A stretch of 64,000 nt of DNA, from assembly GCF_900155945.1 (NCBI RefSeq), contig NZ_FTMN01000010.1:62001-126000 (forward strand). Reading direction: 5' to 3'. Of the stretch, positions 8,375 to 17,526 are shown in pieces (position 1 is the stretch's first letter; each line of letters starts with the position of its first letter). The notes under the pieces were generated by a model, which saw only the letters and a program-made list of their open reading frames with translations, was not told the DNA's origin and did not search any database. The position numbers were made by a program, and so were the translations under genes. The DNA comes from Marinobacterium stanieri. GTDB taxonomy: Bacteria; Pseudomonadota; Gammaproteobacteria; Pseudomonadales; Balneatricaceae.

Positions 8375-9495
8375 CAGACTGCGCCAGAGACCAGATGGCG
8401 ATAGATGCCAAGATAGCTTTCCGACATACGCTCAGCAGTAAACAGCGCCTGGAAGCGGGCATAGGACGCCTCTGCCATTTGCTCTCGACGTGCCGGATTT
8501 TCGTATAGTTTCAACATCGCACTCGCCAAGGCATCTGCACTGGCTGGAGGGATCACCAATCCTGTCTCATCCGCTTTATTCACATAGCTGGTGCCTGTGC
8601 CTATTTCACAAGTAATCAATGGCAAGCGCATCATCTGCGCTTCCAGCAAACTGATTCCAAAAGCTTCTGAGCGCAAGTGTGAGGGGAATACAAAAGCACT
8701 GGCCAATGACAGCAGGGCAATCTTGTCCTCTTCACTGACTTCGCCGGCAAAGTGTATATTTTCAGCACCGGCAGCCTGAGTTTTCAGCTCATCTGCCAAT
8801 TGCCCACCACCGGCAATCACCACTGGCAAACCGGTTTTAATCGCCGCTTCAACAAGCCAGTGCAGACCTTTGTAGTAACGCAAAGCCCCCAAAAACAGGA
8901 AAAAACCTTCACCAAAGCGATCGCGGAAGTGCGCTTGTCTCACAGTGGACAGTGACGGATATAGCGTCTCTGAAATACCTAATGGCACCATACCGGGGTC
9001 ATTCAGTTGACGCAGGGTCGCGCTGCTTTCCAGGTAACCTGGAGACGTGGCCACAACCTTATCCACCGAGCGCAGGAAGCGCAGTGCCAGCGGTGAATAA
9101 AGCTTGCCGAACAGCTTCTGTCGAACCACATCGCTATGATAGGTCACCAGTGCAGGCGGCATTTTGCGCAGGCATTTGCCGGCCAAGTAAAGCAGATCCT
9201 GAATCGGGAAAGGATAGTGAAAGTGCAGCAGGTCAGCCCAGTCAAGCAGCTGCTTGAACTGCTTTACATATGCAGGCCCAATCGGCATGGAAGCGAAATG
9301 AAACCACATCGGACAGAAATATATTTCTGCCCCACAGTCCCAGCGTTCAACCCTGAACTCTGACTCTCGAGTAAAGACCAGCACCCTGTGCATTGCACCT
9401 GCTGGTGACGTACCGCGTGCGATGTTTTCAATAAAAACACCCACCCCCCCGATTTCCTCGGAGGGGGCGGATTTGTACAAATGAAGAATGTTCAA
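8374..9495 (-). CDS. Family 4 glycosyltransferase
   Basis: A 373-residue GT-B enzyme. The N-terminal domain begins MNILHLYKSAPSEEIGGVGV with the GGV loop typical of GT4. The C-terminal domain has FLGALRYYKGLHWLVEAA (equivalent of the GRL-x-x-KG motif) and the E-x-F-G-I-x-x-x-E donor site SEAFGISLLEAQ near residue 280. It starts five bases after the TolC-type gene ends, so it belongs to the T1SS operon. A sugar transferase inside a secretion operon fits a role in making the surface glycan that holds the exported protein, or in glycosylating the substrate. The sugar cannot be told. Confidence 0.85.
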   Translation of the reverse strand: MNILHLYKSAPSEEIGGVGVFIENIARGTSPAGAMHRVLVFTRESEFRVERWDCGAEIYFCPMWFHFASMPIGPAYVKQFKQLLDWADLLHFHYPFPIQDLLYLAGKCLRKMPPALVTYHSDVVRQKLFGKLYSPLALRFLRSVDKVVATSPGYLESSATLRQLNDPGMVPLGISETLYPSLSTVRQAHFRDRFGEGFFLFLGALRYYKGLHWLVEAAIKTGLPVVIAGGGQLADELKTQAAGAENIHFAGEVSEEDKIALLSLASAFVFPSHLRSEAFGISLLEAQMMRLPLITCEIGTGTSYVNKADETGLVIPPASADALASAMLKLYENPARREQMAEASYARFQALFTAERMSESYLGIYRHLVSGAV

Positions 9496-9500
9496 GCAAG

Positions 9501-10880
9501 TTAACCGGCAGTTCCTACAGCAGCGTACTTCACTGTGTGATTATCCAAAAGGGTATTGATCTGCTGCAGGTCGCCATCTTCCAGCGATCCGCTCCAGCGC
9601 TTAAGCACCACGTAGCTCAACAGAAAACTGTACTGAGCCTCCAGCAAGTCCCGTTCGGCACTGTACTGTTCACTGGCACGATCCAGTACATCAACAGCAT
9701 TATTAATGCCGTAGGTAAAGCTTTTTTCTGCCGCTTCGCGCGCCTTGGTGGCTGACTGCAGAGCTACTTGGCTAGCTTGTACCTTTGCCAGCGCGGAGGA
9801 GGCATTCATGTAGGCCGTACGGACTTCCTTAAAGACTTGTCGGCGCGCCGACTCCAGTTCATGACGGGCTATCATCATACTTTCATAGGCAGCATCACTG
9901 CGCGCACTGGTAGAGCCGCCTGAGTAGATGGGAATACGGATATTCAAGGCTGCCACACTGGATTCATTCGGCGTTGAAGGCGCGTTTTCACTGCCAATAT
10001 TGGTTTTCTGACTGGATAGCTGAAGATTGACAGACGGCATATGGCCGCCAAACGCTTCTTTGCGTGCAGCCCTTTGGGCGTCAACCGAAGCCTGCTTGGA
10101 CAAAATCAGCGGATTTGCTCCCAGTGCCAGATCACGCCAATACTCGTAGCTTTTCAGATCAAAGGTATCTTTCAGCTTTGGCTGAGCGACAAGACGCTCA
10201 AGCTTTTCATAGACAGGCCTGCCAATCACCTCCGCCAGCGCTTCTCGACTCACCCAGATATTGTTTTGCGCCTCAATTTCGTCAGAACGCAACCGATCCA
10301 GACGCGCTTCAACCTCCAACTTATCCGTAATAGGTGCCAACTGCCGCTCATAAAGCGAATTGATACGTTCCAGATTCCGCTCCACGGAGCGCTTCTCTGC
10401 CTGAATAAGCTCCAGATTATCCTGGGCTCCAAGAACAGCAAAATAGCGCTGAATCAAATCAGCAACAGCCCCCTGAATATCATGCTCCCCCTGCTCAGTA
10501 TATTGGTCACTCAGAGCACGGGAGCGTTGATATGCTTGCCAGGTAGGCGAATCATAAATCACCTGAGACATGGACACGGAGTAACGCTCACCGTTGTAAT
10601 ACGTCTCGTAAGCCCCGGAAACGTAGTTGGTACGAGTAAGCCGGCTATCGGCACTAAGCTGTGGTAACAACCTGCCCAGTGCTTCACGCTCCTGGTGCTC
10701 AGCCCTTTTCGCAGCAGCCTGAGCAGACAGGATCCGAGGATCCTGCTTTTGCGCCTGTTCGTACAGTGTCCAGAGATCAGACGGGTTTGCTTCATCCGAT
10801 GACACTTCCTCTGCCGCAACCTGGCCTGCCAATAACAGTGCCAAGGAGCAGCATCCGATTACTCGGGGGATCCTTCGCAT
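9501..10880 (-). CDS. TolC-family outer membrane channel of a type I secretion system
   Basis: A 459-residue protein with an N-terminal signal peptide ending near AGQVAAEE, two internally similar halves of long alpha-helix, and the TolC features PQLSADSRLTRTNY, ISMSQVIYDSP-like strand segments and LNIRIPIYSGGSTSA before the second helical hairpin. It forms the outer-membrane exit duct for the ABC and HlyD-type partners encoded immediately upstream (5-bp gap). It corresponds in role to PrtF of the protease exporters and RsaF of Caulobacter. A dedicated TolC gene in the operon implies a specialised exporter rather than use of the housekeeping TolC. Confidence 0.9.
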   Translation of the reverse strand: MRRIPRVIGCCSLALLLAGQVAAEEVSSDEANPSDLWTLYEQAQKQDPRILSAQAAAKRAEHQEREALGRLLPQLSADSRLTRTNYVSGAYETYYNGERYSVSMSQVIYDSPTWQAYQRSRALSDQYTEQGEHDIQGAVADLIQRYFAVLGAQDNLELIQAEKRSVERNLERINSLYERQLAPITDKLEVEARLDRLRSDEIEAQNNIWVSREALAEVIGRPVYEKLERLVAQPKLKDTFDLKSYEYWRDLALGANPLILSKQASVDAQRAARKEAFGGHMPSVNLQLSSQKTNIGSENAPSTPNESSVAALNIRIPIYSGGSTSARSDAAYESMMIARHELESARRQVFKEVRTAYMNASSALAKVQASQVALQSATKAREAAEKSFTYGINNAVDVLDRASEQYSAERDLLEAQYSFLLSYVVLKRWSGSLEDGDLQQINTLLDNHTVKYAAVGTAG

Positions 10881-10885
10881 TGGAA

Positions 10886-12211
10886 TCAGTCCTCTATTAG
10901 TGAACGTGCGAATGCGTTGGTAGCGGGCTGAACAAGATACTCAAACAGGGTACGCTCACCAGTATTAACCAACACTTCGGCCGGCATACCAGGCACTAGA
11001 ACCAGGTCGCCAAGTAGTTCACGGCCAGTTTCCGTTAATTCAACCCGAGCCAAATAATATGGCGCTCCGGTCTCCTCATTGGTTAAACGGTCAGCTGACA
11101 CATGCTCAACACGCCCTTCAATAACCGGCGTTGTGGCCGATTTAAATGCACTGAAACGAATATCTGCCAACTTACCGGCACTGACTCGATCAATATCGAT
11201 AGGAGATACCTGAGCTTCCACAACCAGATCAGATGCAGCAGGCACTATGTCCAGAATAGGTTCACCTGATCGAACCACGCCGCCAACAGTATGCACCTTC
11301 ATACCTAAAACCATGCCGGCTTCGGGGGCGCGAATCACTGTTCGCTCTACACGGTCAATCAAAGCACGCTCACGTTCACGCAAATCGAACAGGGTAGACT
11401 GCACCTCAGACAGTTGGTTCACCACTTCTGTATGAAAGTCTTTTTTCAACTGAAGGATGCTCAAACGAGTCTCCCCTTGTTTCATTTTCGCCTGAGCAAT
11501 AGAGGAGCGGTGATCAGCCATATCGCCCTTCAACTCTGAGACTCGGCGCTCAAAATCACGTAAGCGTTGCTTATCGACAAAGCCGTCACTGAGAAGCTCA
11601 CTCAGATCCTGGATTTCATCGTTGTAGGACGCCATCAATTGCCTTTTACTGCTAATGATGGCCTGCAGTCCCCGAATTTGCTCATCGATCTGAGTCATTC
11701 GCTGTTCCAGGACTTCAATTTCGCCCAAGTGAGAATTCATCCGAGCTTCGAATACCTGACGTTCACTTAATACAGCTTCTTTGACACGCTGATCTTTCTC
11801 ATCAAACCCATCTGGAAATGCAATATCATCCAGTTGATCACGCTCCGCCTTCAAACGAGACTCCAAAGCCTGAGCGGCAATCATCTGTCCACGCACAATT
11901 CCCATTTCCGCCCGGGCTTGTGTGTCATCCATTACCAGCAGAACATCACCAGCATCTACCTGGTCGCCATCACGCACATTAATTTGTTCAACAATACCGC
12001 CCTCAAGGTGCTGAATTGTTTTTCGGTAGGTTTTGACTGTTACTACACCCGGAGCAAGCGCAGCGCTATCCAGGGGAGCAACAAAAGCCCAAGTTCCGAA
12101 CATCCCGAAGGTTACAAACAGGATAAGGAGACCGACTAAACGAGGCACCTTGTCAGACACATCCAGTTCAAAGGTGCCTTCGCGAATCGCTTTAAGTGTT
12201 TCTGCGCTCAT
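10886..12211 (-). CDS. HlyD/PrtE-type periplasmic adaptor of a type I secretion system
   Basis: A 441-residue membrane-fusion protein. A short cytosolic N-terminus is followed by one membrane segment (LVGLLILFVTFGMFGTWAFV, about 24-43), a biotinyl-lipoyl half-motif (HLEGGIVEQINVRDGDQVDA), a long coiled coil (about 100-285) and the returning lipoyl/beta-barrel part (IRAPEAGMVLGMKVHTVGGV, then DIVPAASDLVVEAQ). Length and domain order fit the PrtE/RsaE group. It joins the ABC exporter (12223-13932) to the TolC-type channel. A GAGG ribosome site precedes ATG 12211, and gaps to both neighbours are 11 and 5 bp. Confidence 0.92.
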   Translation of the reverse strand: MSAETLKAIREGTFELDVSDKVPRLVGLLILFVTFGMFGTWAFVAPLDSAALAPGVVTVKTYRKTIQHLEGGIVEQINVRDGDQVDAGDVLLVMDDTQARAEMGIVRGQMIAAQALESRLKAERDQLDDIAFPDGFDEKDQRVKEAVLSERQVFEARMNSHLGEIEVLEQRMTQIDEQIRGLQAIISSKRQLMASYNDEIQDLSELLSDGFVDKQRLRDFERRVSELKGDMADHRSSIAQAKMKQGETRLSILQLKKDFHTEVVNQLSEVQSTLFDLRERERALIDRVERTVIRAPEAGMVLGMKVHTVGGVVRSGEPILDIVPAASDLVVEAQVSPIDIDRVSAGKLADIRFSAFKSATTPVIEGRVEHVSADRLTNEETGAPYYLARVELTETGRELLGDLVLVPGMPAEVLVNTGERTLFEYLVQPATNAFARSLIED

Positions 12212-12222
12212 CGTTTACGTCC

Positions 12223-13932
12223 TCAAGCCGGTTTAGCAGCAGGAGCTGCAGCACGAGATGCCTTATTCAGCTCTGCCAAGACCTGGTCTCGAGGACCAAA
12301 CATGGCCAGAGCACCTTCTCGCATTACCATCAACTTCTGTACCTGCGATAAAACACTGGCTCGATGAGTAATGATAAAGACAGTGGCACCAGTCTCTTTC
12401 AAGTTCTGTAGCGCTATTGCCAAAGCAGCTTCACCCTGGTCATCCAGGTTTGAATTGGGCTCATCCAAGACCACCAGACGAGGGTTTCCATAAATAGCTC
12501 GCGCCAAGCCAATACGTTGACGCTGGCCACCTGACAAGGCACCGCCGGTAGCCCCAATGACGGTGTCATACCCTTCGGGTAAACGTAGAATCATGTCATG
12601 AACCCCGGCCATCTGAGCCGCTTTGACAACGGCCTGGGAGTCCACTTCGCCGAATCGGGCAATATTCTCGCTAATAGTGCCTTCAAACAGCTCAATGTCT
12701 TGGGGCAAATAGCCAATATGCGGACCTAACTCATCGCGTTTCCAATTGAAAATATCTGCCCCATCCAGGCGCATTTTGCCCCCCATGGTGGGCCAAATAC
12801 CCAAAATTGCACGAGCCAATGTGGACTTACCTGCTGCACTGGGGCCAATAACACCAACCATTTCTCCCGGCTCAACCTTGAACGAGACACCCTTTACAAC
12901 AGGCGATTTTGTGCCTGGAGGTGCAACCATAACGTTCTCGGCAAGCAGGCTACCCTTTGGTTCCGGGAGGGACATGCGCTCCGGATCCTCAGAGACATGC
13001 GTCAGCATTTCATTTAACCGCTGATATTGTGAACGGGCGCTGACAAACTGCTTCCACACCCCGATCATTTGATCAATTGGGCCCAGTGCTCGCCCAAGCA
13101 AAATAGAGCCAGCAATCATGAGCCCGGGGGATATTTCCTGCTGAATAGCCAAGTAGGCACCAAGGCCCAACACCAGCGACTGAACAATCAGACGGGTCGT
13201 TTTGGAGATAGACGTAAGAATGCCAGCCCTATCGCTGGCAATGCCCTGCATCGCAAGCACCTTCCGGTTTTTTTCTTGCCAACGATCACGGATGCGGCTC
13301 AGCATGCCCATTGATTCAACAACCTCTGCATTACGCAGATTCTTGTTGGTAAATTGGTTTGCAGCCATATTTTCTTTATTGGCTTCAGCCAGCATCTTAC
13401 TGGTGACCTTTTCATTGATGACTGCCAAAGTAGACAAAATGATCACACTGATGATGGCCATAATGCCGAACCAGGGATGGAACATGAACATAATGGCTAT
13501 GTAAATCGGCACCCAAGGCGCATCGAAGAAAGCAAACAGGCCGTTTCCCGTCAAGAACTGCCGCAGCCCGGTCAAATCACTCAAGGGCTGAGCATTTGCA
13601 TTCATACCGCCAGAATACAATGCCTGCTTGAAGCTCGCGTCATACAAGCGACTGCCTAACAGAGTATCCATGCGGGTGCTAACACGAACCATAATGCGCG
13701 ACCGTACCCACTCAAGCGCCCCCATCGTCACCATAAGCAACAGCATCACCAATGTGAGCATGACTAGTGTCGGCACACTGCCACTGGTCACTACGCGGTC
13801 ATAAACCTGAAGCATGTAGAAGGCAGGCACCAGCATGAGCAAATTAATAAACATGCTGAATAGACCGACACTGAAAAAGCTGGAACGACAGGCGTGCAAC
13901 ACCGCTTCCAGGTCAGTGCGTTTTTTTTCCAT
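12223..13932 (-). CDS. Type I secretion ABC transporter, PrtD/RsaD type
   Basis: A 569-residue fused membrane/ATPase protein. Six membrane segments occupy the first 300 residues. The nucleotide-binding domain has Walker A GPSAAGKST, signature LSGGQRQRIGLARAI, Walker B LVVLDEP and the switch His in IITHR. It lacks the N-terminal C39-like domain found in HlyB and LapB exporters and matches the PrtD group in length. Such exporters move calcium-binding RTX proteins and S-layer proteins with uncleaved C-terminal signals, in one step from cytosol to outside. Start: ATG 13932 with GGAG upstream; an in-frame start at 13974 would add 14 residues. It is the first gene of the secretion operon and is divergent from manC across 230 bp. 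Confidence 0.93.
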   Translation of the reverse strand: MEKKRTDLEAVLHACRSSFFSVGLFSMFINLLMLVPAFYMLQVYDRVVTSGSVPTLVMLTLVMLLLMVTMGALEWVRSRIMVRVSTRMDTLLGSRLYDASFKQALYSGGMNANAQPLSDLTGLRQFLTGNGLFAFFDAPWVPIYIAIMFMFHPWFGIMAIISVIILSTLAVINEKVTSKMLAEANKENMAANQFTNKNLRNAEVVESMGMLSRIRDRWQEKNRKVLAMQGIASDRAGILTSISKTTRLIVQSLVLGLGAYLAIQQEISPGLMIAGSILLGRALGPIDQMIGVWKQFVSARSQYQRLNEMLTHVSEDPERMSLPEPKGSLLAENVMVAPPGTKSPVVKGVSFKVEPGEMVGVIGPSAAGKSTLARAILGIWPTMGGKMRLDGADIFNWKRDELGPHIGYLPQDIELFEGTISENIARFGEVDSQAVVKAAQMAGVHDMILRLPEGYDTVIGATGGALSGGQRQRIGLARAIYGNPRLVVLDEPNSNLDDQGEAALAIALQNLKETGATVFIITHRASVLSQVQKLMVMREGALAMFGPRDQVLAELNKASRAAAPAAKPA

Positions 13933-14162
13933 GGGGCACTCCACAAACTTTAAGACGGGAAACCAACGCCGCAATATATGAGGCCACGCCAGCGTTTTTC
14001 AACGCTCAGGTCCCGTTCATGCCGACGGCAGGTAAAATAGGCTCGGATACTAACACAGGACACTTAGCCCAAACAGCCCGCCAGCGCCCCGCTGAGGTAG
14101 ACTCTAAAGGGTTCATGGCGGATAATGCGCGGTTAAGCCTCCACTCAGATTCTGGATAAAAT

Positions 14163-15584
14163 ATGTTCACACCGGTCATCATGGCTGGCGGCAGCGGCAG
14201 TCGTCTCTGGCCCCTGTCACGCCAAAGTTCGCCCAAGCAGTTTCTTGATCTCAACGGTTCTGGCACTACTCTTTTGCAAGAAACGTTAGCTCGTCTGCAG
14301 GGGCTCGAGCACGCAGCCCCGGTTATTGTGAGCAACGACAAATACCGGTTCCTGGTTGCCGAGCAATTACGCCAGGCTGAAATCGAATCCCTGGCAACCA
14401 TTCTTGAGCCCTGTTCGCGCAACACAGCCCCCGCTATTGCATTGGCGGCTCTGGGGCTGCTGCAACATGGTGATGACACTATTATGCTGGTGCTGGCGGC
14501 GGACCATCACTTCACACGCCCACAAGAGCTGCATCAGGCGATCGAAAAGGGCTTACCCCTCGCAGAGCAGGGAAAACTGGTCACCTTCGGCATTACGCCA
14601 ACCCGACCAGAGACCGGCTATGGCTATATCAAAACCGGCCCCACCCTGGCCGAAGATGCTTTCAGCATTGCCGAATTTGCAGAAAAACCGGACTTGGCGA
14701 CAGCTGAACACTATCTTGAAGGCGGCCAACACCTATGGAACAGCGGCATGTTCATGTTCCGTGCCTCCGCATATCTCCACGAACTGGAGCGGCACGACCC
14801 TGAACTGCTGACCCACTGCAAAGCCGCCATGACCTCGTGCACTCAGGACCCCGACTTCGTCCGCCCAAATGCTGACCTGTTCAGCCTGTGCCCGGACGAT
14901 TCCATTGACTACGCCGTAATGGAAAAAACCGATAATGCCTGTGTTGTTGCCATGGATGCTGGCTGGAGCGATATCGGCAGCTGGCAATCGCTCTGGGAAG
15001 TGAGTGACCAGGACTCAAGCGGAAATGTTGCCTTGGGCGATGCCTACCTGCACGACACTCATAATTCACTGGTACATGCACACCACCGCCACGTTGCCAC
15101 CATCGGCCTGGATAATCATATCGTGGTAGAAACCAAGGATGCGGTGCTGGTTGCGCACAAAGAGCAGTCTCAGAAGGTCAAGGACATTGTTCAGCGCCTG
15201 AAGGCAGACCGCCGCTCCGAGTACTCGGACCATACCCACGTTATTCGCCCCTGGGGTGACTTCGATACTATTGATGAAGGCCGTCACTATCAGGTCAAGC
15301 GCATCACGGTTCAGCCTGGTCAACAGCTTTCCTTGCAGCTGCACTACCACCGCGCCGAACATTGGATCGTGGTATCAGGCACAGCACATGTGGTTTGCGG
15401 CGACGAAGAGAAGGTACTGACCGAAAACCAGTCCACCTATATTCCGGTTGGCGTCAAGCATCGCCTCAGTAACCCGGGCAAAATCCCGCTGGAAGTTATT
15501 GAGGTCCAGTCTGGCCACTACCTCGGCGAAGACGACATTGTACGTTTCACGGATATCTACGGTCGTTGCCCGGACGAGGCATGA
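14163..15584 (+). CDS. manC: Bifunctional mannose-1-phosphate guanylyltransferase / mannose-6-phosphate isomerase
   Basis: A 473-residue type II enzyme that makes GDP-mannose, the donor for mannose, rhamnose, fucose or perosamine residues of surface polysaccharides. Residues 1-330 are the nucleotidyltransferase with GGSGSRLWPLSRQSSPKQFL. Residues about 345-473 are the cupin isomerase domain, including RPWGDFDTIDEG and the metal site in LQLHYHRAEHW. It opens a run of plus-strand genes packed with ATGA overlaps up to 30512, so it is probably the first gene of a 16-kb operon. In Caulobacter GDP-sugar genes likewise adjoin the rsa secretion genes. Upstream ribosome site is weak. Confidence 0.95.
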   Translation: MFTPVIMAGGSGSRLWPLSRQSSPKQFLDLNGSGTTLLQETLARLQGLEHAAPVIVSNDKYRFLVAEQLRQAEIESLATILEPCSRNTAPAIALAALGLLQHGDDTIMLVLAADHHFTRPQELHQAIEKGLPLAEQGKLVTFGITPTRPETGYGYIKTGPTLAEDAFSIAEFAEKPDLATAEHYLEGGQHLWNSGMFMFRASAYLHELERHDPELLTHCKAAMTSCTQDPDFVRPNADLFSLCPDDSIDYAVMEKTDNACVVAMDAGWSDIGSWQSLWEVSDQDSSGNVALGDAYLHDTHNSLVHAHHRHVATIGLDNHIVVETKDAVLVAHKEQSQKVKDIVQRLKADRRSEYSDHTHVIRPWGDFDTIDEGRHYQVKRITVQPGQQLSLQLHYHRAEHWIVVSGTAHVVCGDEEKVLTENQSTYIPVGVKHRLSNPGKIPLEVIEVQSGHYLGEDDIVRFTDIYGRCPDEA

Positions 15585-16744
15585 GGATCGCGGTTAACAC
15601 CTATTCCCTGCAGCCCCAACCAACAGGCATAGGCCGCTATACCAGCGGCCTCTTGCGGGAATTGCTTAAACGCTCTGATATCGATGACGTTTGCGGCCTC
15701 AGCGCAGGCGGCCTGATTCCTCGTGCACAACTATTGCCATTGCTAGACGCGATCGAGCAGCCTGCGAAACCTCAGCAACGCTCATGGCGCAGTCGACTGG
15801 CTAAACTGCCGGGCGCACATCGTGCCTGGCAAATGGTTAAAGACCATCAGGCGCGTCGTGCAAGTCGCAGCCTGGAGGGCTACTGCTACTGGGAGCCCAG
15901 CTTTGTCCTGATGCCTTTTAACGGCCCCAGTGTCGCCACCATTCACGATCTGTCACATGTGCATCATCCTGAGTTTCATCCTGCATACCGGGTCAAGGCA
16001 CTGAACCAGCAGCTACCGCACACTTACGCAAAGGCCACACGCTTGAATGCGGTTTCAGCATTCACACGCGAGATGCTTCAGCAGCAAGGCGTATCCGCAC
16101 CTGTTGATATCGTATCCCCAGGTGTCGATGACAGCTTTTTTTCCGTTACAGAAGCACAGCGCCAGAACTGCCGCCAGCAACTCAACCTGCCTGAGCAGTA
16201 CCTGCTCTCGGTTGCAACCCTGGAGCCTCGCAAAAATCTGGAACGCGTTATAGCTGCATTCACCGCTCTGCCAGAGACTTTACGCCAACAATTTCCTTTG
16301 GTGTTGGCCGGCGCTCGCGGTTGGCACAGCGAAACGATTGAGGCAGCCATTAATCGGTTAACTGAAAAAGCACAGGCATTTCGGTTGGGCTACGTAGATC
16401 AGTCCCATATCCCGGCACTCTATGCCAACGCCAGCCTGAGTATCTACGTATCCCACTATGAGGGCTTTGGCATGCCGATCGCGGAATCCATGGCTGCAGG
16501 CACTGCTGTACTGACCGCAGACCGCACCTCCATGCCGGAAGTGGCAGGCGGACACGCTTTGCTCGCAAACCCGGAGTCTGTTGAATCCATCCGCCAGCAA
16601 CTGGAGCGTCTACTCAGTGACGCCGACCTGCGAGATAGCCTTGCCAATGCCGGAAATACCCACGCCGACCGCTTTCGCTGGCAACTTTCCGCGCAACACC
16701 TTGTCGACAGCCTGACTTTGGCACAACAGGAGTATCGGCCATGA
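15581..16744 (+). CDS. Family 4 glycosyltransferase, mannosyltransferase-like
   Basis: A 387-residue GT4 enzyme from ATG 15581, whose ATGA overlaps the manC stop. The N-terminus MRIAVNTYSLQPQPTGIGRY carries the T-G-I-G-R-Y loop of O-antigen and GDP-mannose-using transferases. The donor domain has LLSVATLEPRKNLERVIAAF (ATLEPRKN motif) and YEGFGMPIAESMA with the E-x7-E pair. Directly after manC and before the Wzm/Wzt exporter, it most likely adds a GDP-mannose-derived residue to the O-polysaccharide at the cytosolic face of the inner membrane. The exact sugar is not visible. Confidence 0.88.
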   Translation: MRIAVNTYSLQPQPTGIGRYTSGLLRELLKRSDIDDVCGLSAGGLIPRAQLLPLLDAIEQPAKPQQRSWRSRLAKLPGAHRAWQMVKDHQARRASRSLEGYCYWEPSFVLMPFNGPSVATIHDLSHVHHPEFHPAYRVKALNQQLPHTYAKATRLNAVSAFTREMLQQQGVSAPVDIVSPGVDDSFFSVTEAQRQNCRQQLNLPEQYLLSVATLEPRKNLERVIAAFTALPETLRQQFPLVLAGARGWHSETIEAAINRLTEKAQAFRLGYVDQSHIPALYANASLSIYVSHYEGFGMPIAESMAAGTAVLTADRTSMPEVAGGHALLANPESVESIRQQLERLLSDADLRDSLANAGNTHADRFRWQLSAQHLVDSLTLAQQEYRP

Positions 16745-17517
16745 CACCGGCCCTCATCATCAATTTCGCCCGCCAGGACCTCAAAGATCGCTACGCCGGC
16801 TCAATGCTGGGAGGCCTCTGGTCGTTCATCATGCCGTTGATCAACATCCTGATCTTCGCTCTGATCTTCTCGCAGATCATGGGGGCACGACTGGAGTCTT
16901 TTGGTGCCGAGTTTTCCAAGTACGGATACAGTATTTATCTGATTTCCGGCATCCTGGCCTGGAACGCCTTTTCCGCCACGGTTGCGCGCGTCACCCACGT
17001 TTTTCACGATAAGCGCAATCTGATCGGCAAGGTGAGCATTCGTCTGGACTTGCTGCCCTTGTACATCCTGCTGTCCGAGACCTTTATATTTGCGGTTTCC
17101 TTTGCGTTTTTCACCGGATTCCTGTTGCTGATCGGCTTTCCGCTGTCCTCCTGGTGGCTGGCACTACCCGTGCTGTATCTGCTGCAGCAGCTGTTTGCCT
17201 ACAGCCTTGGATTCCTGCTGGCGGTATTCAGTGTTTTCATTCAGGACGTTAAGGAACTGACCAATGTCATTCTGCAACTCTGGTTCTGGCTGACGCCGAT
17301 TGTCTATGTGGTTAACATCGTGCCCCCCGGCATTCATCAGCTGCTGATGCTGAACCCCATGTACCACTTTATCGACGCCTGGCGCAGCATCATCATTGAC
17401 CACCAGATGCCTGATCTGCTGCCACTGGGCGTGCTTTCAGCCTCTGGAGTGGCCATGCTGATCGCCGGGCTCTGGCTGATTCGAAAACTTGAACGCGACA
17501 TCCGCGACTTTATCTAA
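16741..17517 (+). CDS. wzm: O-polysaccharide ABC exporter permease
   Basis: A 258-residue ABC-2 type permease with six membrane segments and the cytosolic N-terminal start FARQDLKDRYAGSMLGGLWS typical of Wzm/KpsM-like proteins. With the ATPase encoded next it flips a completed undecaprenyl-linked O-polysaccharide across the inner membrane. ATGA overlap with the preceding gene; nine bases separate it from wzt. Confidence 0.92.
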   Translation: MTPALIINFARQDLKDRYAGSMLGGLWSFIMPLINILIFALIFSQIMGARLESFGAEFSKYGYSIYLISGILAWNAFSATVARVTHVFHDKRNLIGKVSIRLDLLPLYILLSETFIFAVSFAFFTGFLLLIGFPLSSWWLALPVLYLLQQLFAYSLGFLLAVFSVFIQDVKELTNVILQLWFWLTPIVYVVNIVPPGIHQLLMLNPMYHFIDAWRSIIIDHQMPDLLPLGVLSASGVAMLIAGLWLIRKLERDIRDFI

Positions 17518-17526
17518 GGCACCGCA

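Noticed and set aside
12223-13932. LapB-type exporter for the retention-module adhesins
   Set aside because: The ABC protein is 569 residues and lacks the N-terminal C39-like domain of LapB, so it fits the PrtD/RsaD group.
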